Part shown: positions 7,722-12,458 of the stretch, piece after piece
Numbering within the stretch: the first letter of the stretch is position 1
How the letters are laid out: every line of letters begins with the position of its first letter
Assembly: GCA_017964755.1 (NCBI GenBank)
Contig: JAGCRI010000110.1
Location: 1-12,458 of the forward strand
Source: Bacteroidales bacterium
Lineage (GTDB): Bacteria > Bacteroidota > Bacteroidia > Bacteroidales > WCHB1-69
Direction of reading: 5' to 3'
Length of the DNA: 12,458 nt
Made by a program: the position numbers and the translations under genes
Notes under the pieces: generated by a model
Database searches by the model: none
Seen by the model: only the letters and a program-made list of their open reading frames with translations
Told to the model about the DNA's origin: nothing

Positions 7722-8315
7722 TTAGCCGAGCCATTCTGAAATTTTTTTTACGGCCCTTTCATTCAGCCGGTGCCCGAATTTGTCACACCAGACTATTTCA
7801 AAGCCGGTCTCTTCTAACGCAGCCGCGCTCTTCTTTGAGTTCTCGCGCCCTATAAGTTCGTCAGCCGTTGAGAAGATGGCCAAGTTCCGTTTCCCCAGTA
7901 CGATATTTTTCTCTTGCCGGAATTGGATGAATTTGCGAATCATTGGCTCGTCAATAGTGTACTGTTTTTCTCCGTTTTCGCGTTCGCAAGAGTATTGGTA
8001 GTGCCCGTATCCCAATTTACGCAGCGCTATTTCCATCTGGAATGTGGCGTTAACGGCAATCTTAACGGCTTCGGTGTAGTTAGCGAAGAGTGTGTAAAAT
8101 CCGCCCAGTGATGTGCCTGCAATCAGCGCGGGCTTGAACGTTTGTGCCCACTCGTCAATTATGGCTACTGATTCGTAAGGATCTTCGGTAACTTCTGGTG
8201 CAATCCACTCATACTCTTTCAAGTGTGTGCATAGTGACGATTTTGTGCTTGACGCGGCGCCGGAGCCCAAACCGTGGACGTATATTCCGTATGGCTTTTG
8301 AGTTTCTGGATACAT
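7722..8315 (-). CDS. YqiA/YcfP-type alpha/beta-hydrolase (esterase or thioesterase)
   Basis: This is a 197-residue cytosolic single-domain alpha/beta-hydrolase of the YqiA (UPF0227) type. It has the oxyanion-loop motif YVHGLGSG (residues 12-18), the nucleophile elbow GTSLGG with Ser69, an acid at Asp152 (STADELIG) and the catalytic His182 (FGHRL), so the triad is complete. There is no signal peptide. The family is known for short-chain ester and palmitoyl-CoA hydrolysis; the true substrate here is not known. It is the last gene of the ketosynthase operon, three bases after the ligase stop (TAG CAG ATG), so a job in releasing or proofreading acyl thioesters made by the neighbouring KS/ACP enzymes is a reasonable inference. 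A housekeeping esterase carried along in the operon is the alternative. Confidence 0.8.
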   Translation of the reverse strand: MYPETQKPYGIYVHGLGSGAASSTKSSLCTHLKEYEWIAPEVTEDPYESVAIIDEWAQTFKPALIAGTSLGGFYTLFANYTEAVKIAVNATFQMEIALRKLGYGHYQYSCERENGEKQYTIDEPMIRKFIQFRQEKNIVLGKRNLAIFSTADELIGRENSKKSAAALEETGFEIVWCDKFGHRLNERAVKKISEWLG

Positions 8316-8318
8316 CTG

Positions 8319-9635
8319 CTATTCCGTTATCTGTTTCCTGTTGTCGAAAAACGTTACGGGCTTGCGGCTCATTGCGGGAAAGTTTGTTTTGCGGACTTCC
8401 TCCGTTGGCGCGATCACAATGTCGGGAGCAACTCGGATCTTGGCGCGGAAACGGTCTTTCAGATCTTTTATAACGTCAAAGGTGGGGTTGCCGCGCAGCC
8501 CTATCGTGATGATTACATCGTCCGTTTCAGTCTCGTTTGTATTAACTGTTATGTAGAAATTCTCAATGTAGTTAGTGTTGTTCAGCACATCAGTTATCGC
8601 CGGTGGATAGAGTGTTGTGCCTTTGTATTTTATCATGTGGTTCTTTCTTCCGACTATCGGGCTGATTCTGAATGTTTTACGTCCGCATTTGCAAGGTTCT
8701 GTGTGTATGCGTGCCATGTCGCCGGTGCGGAAGCGCAGCAGTGGCATCCCTTCAACGCCGAGTGAGGTGATGACAACTTCTCCGATTTCACCTTCGGGTA
8801 CGGGTTCGTCGTTTTCACCGATAATCTCTACAATGAGCAGTTCGGGATGGTGGTGTCCGCCGCATGAGTACGGGCATTCTGAGAATGTCGCGCTCATCTC
8901 TGTTGACGAGTATGTGGCAAAAAGTTCAACGTCCCATTTCTCTTTTATTTTCTGTCCTAAAGAATTGAGTTTGAAATTCTGGTCGCGGAGTCCTTCGCCG
9001 ATGCCGATAATGCGTTTCACACTTGAGTTCTTGTAGTCAATATCGTGTGTTTCAGCGTATTCTATCAATCTTAAGATGAATGATGGTATGCACATGAGAG
9101 TGTCGGGGTGCAGCCGCCTGATGGTGTCCCATTGCAGTTCGGGAATGCCGTTGCCGACACGAATGACACTTGCCCCCATTTTGCGGATTCCGAGAAAATA
9201 GGCCAAACCCGCCATGAAGCGTTTGTCAAGTGTGGTCATGAGTTGCACAATATTGCCTTGTTTCAGACCGGCGCATGTGAACGATACCGCTTCGTTGTAG
9301 GCCAACCGCTCAAGATCGGCTTCGGTGCAGGCAAATGTCACAGGGTCGCCCATAGTTCCCGATGTCGTGATGTAGTCAACAATTTTCTCTTTGCTGACGC
9401 ATAAAAAATCCTCGTTGAACTTCTGCAAGTCATGTTTGCCCGTGAACGGAATGTGGCTGAGATCTTCTATCGTCTTTATTTTTGCTATGTCTATTTTGTT
9501 TTCTGAAAATAATCTTTGATAGAATGGAGAATTACTCTTCAAATATGAGAGTGCCGCTGCCATTTTTTCCTCTTGGAACTTTTGTATGATGTTTTTCTCT
9601 TGAAATTCTATCTCCGGACAAAAGGGTGATTTCAT
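8319..9635 (-). CDS. PaaK-like adenylate-forming ligase (phenylacetate-CoA ligase family)
   Basis: A 438-residue member of the ANL superfamily, close to the usual PaaK length. Motifs in order: the phosphate loop TSGTMGDP (91-98), the adenine-binding YSSTEM (242-247), RFRTGD with the ribose-binding Asp306, the hinge region GRKNHMIKYKG (329-339), and a C-terminal SRK with Lys425 where the catalytic lysine is expected. Such enzymes activate a carboxylic acid with ATP and pass it to CoA or a carrier-protein thiol. Cys254, Cys258, Cys315 and Cys317 (CPYSC and CKC) with the run His261-263 look like a possible structural metal site. Sitting 23 bases after the CLF-like gene and in one operon with an ACP, it most likely loads an aromatic starter acid for the ketosynthases, as the ligases of aryl-polyene and related clusters do. 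The substrate cannot be read from sequence; aromatic acid is inferred from the family. Confidence 0.85.
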   Translation of the reverse strand: MKSPFCPEIEFQEKNIIQKFQEEKMAAALSYLKSNSPFYQRLFSENKIDIAKIKTIEDLSHIPFTGKHDLQKFNEDFLCVSKEKIVDYITTSGTMGDPVTFACTEADLERLAYNEAVSFTCAGLKQGNIVQLMTTLDKRFMAGLAYFLGIRKMGASVIRVGNGIPELQWDTIRRLHPDTLMCIPSFILRLIEYAETHDIDYKNSSVKRIIGIGEGLRDQNFKLNSLGQKIKEKWDVELFATYSSTEMSATFSECPYSCGGHHHPELLIVEIIGENDEPVPEGEIGEVVITSLGVEGMPLLRFRTGDMARIHTEPCKCGRKTFRISPIVGRKNHMIKYKGTTLYPPAITDVLNNTNYIENFYITVNTNETETDDVIITIGLRGNPTFDVIKDLKDRFRAKIRVAPDIVIAPTEEVRKTNFPAMSRKPVTFFDNRKQITE

Positions 9636-9658
9636 ATTGCTTTTTATTCTTAAAAAAT

Positions 9659-10726
9659 TTATCCTTTTACAGTTTGCAGAAGTGTCAAGGAATGGTTTTT
9701 ATTTTGGAAATGATTGTATATTAATATATTACTGACGTTTTTAATCTCTTTTTCAGATTTGTAAAGAAGATGTTCAGGTATGAATCCTTTGCTGATGATG
9801 GTTGCACCGATGTAAATTCCGAATGCAGATGCGCAGAAGGATTCTCCGAAAATGTGCTTGTACCATACAAGAGGTTTCCCATTGAAGCAGTTGGCCGCAA
9901 CTTCTTTATATACAGCGTCATTCGCTTCATCGCCGCTCAAGCCTGTAACAATCGCATCAATGTCATTCATTGTTATTCCCGATTCCGAAAGCAAATTTTC
10001 CAATGCGGTTTTTATTTCAGAATTATCAGGACAATGTAGGGTAATAATATTTTTTATTTCACATAAAGTGTTATTGTTCAATTTGTTGGAAAGAAGAATG
10101 GCAACAGAACTGCTCCCCGAAATTGAGCCTACGCCGCAGCCCTCCCGCAGAATTTCGGTGTTAGCGGCTTCCTTTTTCCAATAACCTATCTTGCCTAACA
10201 TTCTGTAATAGTCGGGCGACATCTCATCGTGTCCCTCAACAAGAGCCGTGCCGATTCTGCCGAGTTGGAACTGCATGAAAGCGTCCAACAGCGCGCTGTC
10301 GAAGGAGAAACCCTGCTGCGAATATGTGCAGTTGTAGCCGTGGCATTTCAAAGTCAGCGCCACTTGCGAACTGATTGTGTTGTGCGTTGACTGCATGAAA
10401 GCGGTCGGGGGCATACACTCCTCGTCGTTGTCGAGCATGGCGTTGAGGAATTTTTCGGTGTTCTCGATGCAGCCGAGCCCGGTGCCGGTGATGATGGCGT
10501 CAGGCATTTCGCAGCCTCCCTTCCGCAATGCGTCTGCTGAGGTGGTGACGGCGCGTTTCAGCAGTTTGCCCATGCGGCGCGCCTCAATCGGGGCGATGAA
10601 CTGCTTGTAGTCAGGCTCTATTGAGAGGTTGAAGTTTTCTTCAGGTATTTGCGGCTCCGTGAACCACTTTTCGGATAATGGCTCCTGTATTGAGATGTGT
10701 GATGCCGATTGTATATAAACGCTCAT
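9659..10726 (-). CDS. Ketosynthase-like chain-length-factor protein, catalytic residues lost
   Basis: This 355-residue protein has a thiolase/ketosynthase fold but is shorter than the neighbouring 399-residue KS. Aligned by eye with that KS, the active-site Cys is Gly139 (TYSQQGFSFDS against TISTACSSAAN), the first catalytic His is Gly262 (DIDAIVTGLSG against DIDYINAHGTG), and the second His is Glu295 (KHIFGES against KAFTGHT). The structural Lys290 is kept. It therefore cannot condense acyl groups itself. Known relatives are the chain-length factors that pair with an active KS in type II polyketide and aryl-polyene synthases; two Gln (137-138) next to the lost Cys recall the Gln found there in CLFs. 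The reading frame is intact over the whole length, so it is not a decayed pseudogene. Its start ATG lies one base after the KS stop, which supports coupled translation and a stoichiometric KS/CLF heterodimer. Confidence 0.85.
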   Translation of the reverse strand: MSVYIQSASHISIQEPLSEKWFTEPQIPEENFNLSIEPDYKQFIAPIEARRMGKLLKRAVTTSADALRKGGCEMPDAIITGTGLGCIENTEKFLNAMLDNDEECMPPTAFMQSTHNTISSQVALTLKCHGYNCTYSQQGFSFDSALLDAFMQFQLGRIGTALVEGHDEMSPDYYRMLGKIGYWKKEAANTEILREGCGVGSISGSSSVAILLSNKLNNNTLCEIKNIITLHCPDNSEIKTALENLLSESGITMNDIDAIVTGLSGDEANDAVYKEVAANCFNGKPLVWYKHIFGESFCASAFGIYIGATIISKGFIPEHLLYKSEKEIKNVSNILIYNHFQNKNHSLTLLQTVKG

Positions 10727-10727
10727 T

Positions 10728-11927
10728 TTATCCGATTTTTGAAAAAATACATGACGAGTCGTTGCCGCCGAAGCCGAAAGAATTAGTGAGGATGTGCCGC
10801 AGATTCTGGTTTGTATGTACCTCTGTAACAGGTGAAAAGTTTAATGATTCAATCTTTTCGGAGAAGTTCAGATTGGCGGGAATAAAGCCGCGGGTGAGGC
10901 ATAATATAGAGATGACCGCTTCAATTGCCCCGGACGCGCTTGTGGTGTGTCCGGTGAAGGCTTTCGTTGAAGATATTGGCGGAACTTTGTCGCCGAAAAT
11001 GCGCATCAAGGCATGACCTTCGCTCTCATCGTTGTTTGGTGTGCCGGTGCCGTGGGCGTTGATATAGTCGATGTCTGTCGGGGTCAGTCCGGCCGCTTCA
11101 AGTGCGTTCTTCATCGCTAAAAATGCGCCTTCCCCATTTGGAGATGAGGCAGTTTGGTGAAATGCGTCGCAGCGGTTTGCGTAGCCCGAAAGTCTGCAGA
11201 TTGGCTGCACACCGCGCCGTGCCGCTGATTCGGCAGTTTCAAGCACAAGAAAAGCGGCGCCTTCGCCGAGGTTCAGTCCGCGGCGGTTTTTGTCAAACGG
11301 CTTGCACACTTCATTATCCAAAATCATTAATGAGTTGAACCCGTTTAGATGGAATTTGCTGAGGCATTCTGTCCCGCCGGCAACAGCAATGTCAGCGCGA
11401 CCGGTTTTGATGAGGTCGGCGCCAAGCATGATTGAGTTTGCGGCGGAGGAGCAGGCAGTTGAAATGGTTGTCGTCAGGTCGAAGTCAAACGCTATCCCAT
11501 TGGCTATCATTTCAGTACATGCCCCGCAGTCGTGCAGCCCTATGTACTCTTTATATTCTTCATCATTAAGAAAATGATGGTAATACTGCTCGCTTTTTTC
11601 CATTCCGCCTACAGTGTTTCCTGCAATAAGCGCAATTTTAAAAGATTGTTTTTCAGTTAGTTGGGCAGTCTTCAAAGCCTCTTTCAGTGCCACCTGTCCG
11701 AGAAGTGATGTCCGGGTGATGTTGCAGTCGGGGGCTATGTCGAGCATTTTGCGAAGTTGTTCGTCACTGTATGGTACTTCTCCGGCAGGAATCTCTTTGT
11801 GTTTCGTCTGCAAATATCGGATTGTCCCCACCGCAGACTTGCCGCGAAGCAGACTATCTACCGTCTGTTCGAGGCCGTTGCCTATCGCGGAGATTATGCC
11901 TATCCCTGTGACTACAATTTCGCTCAT
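10728..11927 (-). CDS. Beta-ketoacyl-ACP synthase II-like ketosynthase (FabF type), active
   Basis: A 399-residue condensing enzyme with all catalytic residues visible: Cys159 in STACSSAANS, His292 in NAHGTGTPNND, Lys322 and His327 in STKAFTGHTTSASGA, and the C-terminal Gly-rich NSFGFGGNDSS. The N-terminal IVVTGIGIISAIGN is typical of FabF/KAS II. It would join an acyl-primed chain to malonyl-ACP by decarboxylative Claisen condensation in the cytosol. It is three bases downstream of the ACP gene (TAG CAG ATG) and one base upstream of the catalytically dead homologue, so it is most likely the KS half of a KS/CLF pair in secondary or specialised lipid synthesis rather than the housekeeping FabF, which usually accompanies acpP without a CLF. 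The divergence of several surface segments from FabF agrees with that, but cannot be quantified by eye. Confidence 0.9.
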   Translation of the reverse strand: MSEIVVTGIGIISAIGNGLEQTVDSLLRGKSAVGTIRYLQTKHKEIPAGEVPYSDEQLRKMLDIAPDCNITRTSLLGQVALKEALKTAQLTEKQSFKIALIAGNTVGGMEKSEQYYHHFLNDEEYKEYIGLHDCGACTEMIANGIAFDFDLTTTISTACSSAANSIMLGADLIKTGRADIAVAGGTECLSKFHLNGFNSLMILDNEVCKPFDKNRRGLNLGEGAAFLVLETAESAARRGVQPICRLSGYANRCDAFHQTASSPNGEGAFLAMKNALEAAGLTPTDIDYINAHGTGTPNNDESEGHALMRIFGDKVPPISSTKAFTGHTTSASGAIEAVISILCLTRGFIPANLNFSEKIESLNFSPVTEVHTNQNLRHILTNSFGFGGNDSSCIFSKIG

Positions 11928-11930
11928 CTG

Positions 11931-12188
11931 CTATTTCGTCCTGTGTTCGTTTATGTATTCCGCCATAACTTTCACCGACTTGAAAATCTCTTTGCCTTCA
12001 GCGGCGGTCTTCAATTTGATGCCGTATTTTTTGTCCATCAGTACTATAAGTTCAAGAGCATCAATGGAATCGAGGCTTAAGCCTTCGCCAAAAAGCGGAG
12101 CGTTCTCGTCAATGTCCGCAGGTGTCATGTCTTCAAGGTTCAAAGCATTGATAATCTCTTGTTTTAATTCTTCAATTAATTGTTCCAT
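11931..12188 (-). CDS. Acyl carrier protein
   Basis: This 85-residue acidic helical protein has the phosphopantetheine attachment motif LDSIDALEL with Ser41, preceded by PLFGEGLSLDS, a common context in specialised ACPs. Four-helix layout: helix 1 at about 3-17, loop with the acidic DIDENAPLF, helix 2 after Ser41, and helices 3/4 around 63-82. It carries the growing chain as a thioester on the pantetheine arm. It differs from a typical housekeeping AcpP (GADSLDTVEL) and belongs with the downstream KS, CLF and ligase. The ATG start follows the upstream stop by only six bases. Confidence 0.92.
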   Translation of the reverse strand: MEQLIEELKQEIINALNLEDMTPADIDENAPLFGEGLSLDSIDALELIVLMDKKYGIKLKTAAEGKEIFKSVKVMAEYINEHRTK

Positions 12189-12194
12189 AATGTT

Positions 12195-12458
12195 TTATAT
12201 GTTTTCTTTATAAATATTATCCAAATTATCGGGTGTGAAATCCGGCAGATTTTCATCATCAGAATCACCAACTGCAAAAAGCAGAATATCACAGCCGCCG
12301 ATTCCATATTCAAGCCAGCCGCTTAAAATATAATTTACCGGTTTGTAATTATATACATCATTTACTGAATCATAAATATCTTCAGAAGAAAATTTTTCAC
12401 AAACATAACACGAACTTTCGCAGCGCAGTTTGTATTTTATCGCTATCTCACCGAGAAC
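12195..12458 (-). CDS. Unrecognised protein, C-terminal fragment running off the right edge
   Basis: On the minus strand a frame is open from the right edge to TAA at 12197-12195, giving 87 residues with no Met, so the start lies outside the window. The sequence is protein-like: LRCESSCYVCEKF has three Cys, followed by NYILSGWLEYGIGGCDILLF and an acidic tail (GDSDDENLPDFTPDN). It ends six bases before the ACP start, so it belongs to the same operon and is transcribed ahead of it. I do not recognise the family. The region is A/T-rich (about 36% GC by hand count of 12241-12458), lower than the ketosynthase gene. It could be the end of an enzyme of the same cluster or an accessory protein; nothing in the fragment decides this. 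Confidence 0.65.
   Translation of the reverse strand, partial: VLGEIAIKYKLRCESSCYVCEKFSSEDIYDSVNDVYNYKPVNYILSGWLEYGIGGCDILLFAVGDSDDENLPDFTPDNLDNIYKENI

Noticed and set aside
8274..8765. 163-codon open frame on the plus strand opposite the ligase gene
   Set aside because: Antisense to the ligase C terminus, with no signal, motif or spacing that supports translation.
10728..11927. Housekeeping fabF as the identity of the active ketosynthase
   Set aside because: The adjoining catalytically dead homologue, dedicated ACP and ligase point to a specialised KS/CLF system. A phylogenetic tree would be decisive and was not available.
11614..12213. 199-codon open frame on the plus strand opposite the KS and ACP genes
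   Set aside because: It is antisense to two clear genes and its translation is Ser/Cys/Ile-rich without family motifs; it is a shadow of the minus-strand coding frames.
1..12458. CRISPR arrays, tRNA or rRNA genes, insertion sequences
   Set aside because: I saw no regularly spaced direct repeats, no tRNA-like cloverleaf segments, no transposase-like frame and no terminal inverted repeats with target duplications.

Overview
The window looks like a chromosomal segment of a Bacteroidota bacterium, most likely of the order Bacteroidales. Three intergenic regions carry the Bacteroidota-type -7 box (TAnnTTTG, here TATCTTTG each time), starts generally lack strong Shine-Dalgarno sequences, signal peptides end in the Ala|Gln style common in this phylum, and the gene families (double-parvulin PpiC protein, M16 lipoprotein peptidase, PaaK-like ligase beside ketosynthases) fit. 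This placement is inferred from gene content and promoters, not from a marker gene.

Left part (1-2950, plus strand): the 3' end of folB (dihydroneopterin aldolase, folate synthesis), then a promoter and a two-gene envelope-chaperone unit. This unit encodes a periplasmic double-parvulin peptidyl-prolyl isomerase and, three bases later from a GTG start, a lipoprotein that looks SurA/PpiC-related but has no recognisable parvulin domain.

Middle part (2978-7649, minus strand): a secreted protein combining a von Willebrand factor A domain (intact MIDAS residues) with a glycine/aromatic-rich, barrel-like C-terminal segment, and a 968-residue zinc-peptidase lipoprotein of family M16. Each has its own TATCTTTG promoter. 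A long three-tier hairpin (4667-4730) follows the peptidase gene.

Right part (7722-12458, minus strand): one tightly packed operon running in from beyond the right edge. In transcription order it encodes an unrecognised C-terminal fragment (12195-12458, open to the edge), an acyl carrier protein, an active FabF-type ketosynthase (Cys-His-His present), a ketosynthase homologue in which all three catalytic residues are replaced (chain-length-factor-like), a PaaK-like adenylate-forming ligase, and a YqiA-type alpha/beta hydrolase. Gaps are 1 to 23 bases. The set matches the core of a type II polyketide/aryl-polyene-like system: an aryl acid is activated by the ligase, extended on the ACP by a KS/CLF pair, and perhaps released or edited by the hydrolase. 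Reductase, dehydratase, acyltransferase and exporter genes of such clusters are not in the window, so the product class is inference. This operon is the most interesting system here. It is a variant of a known theme rather than clearly a new one.
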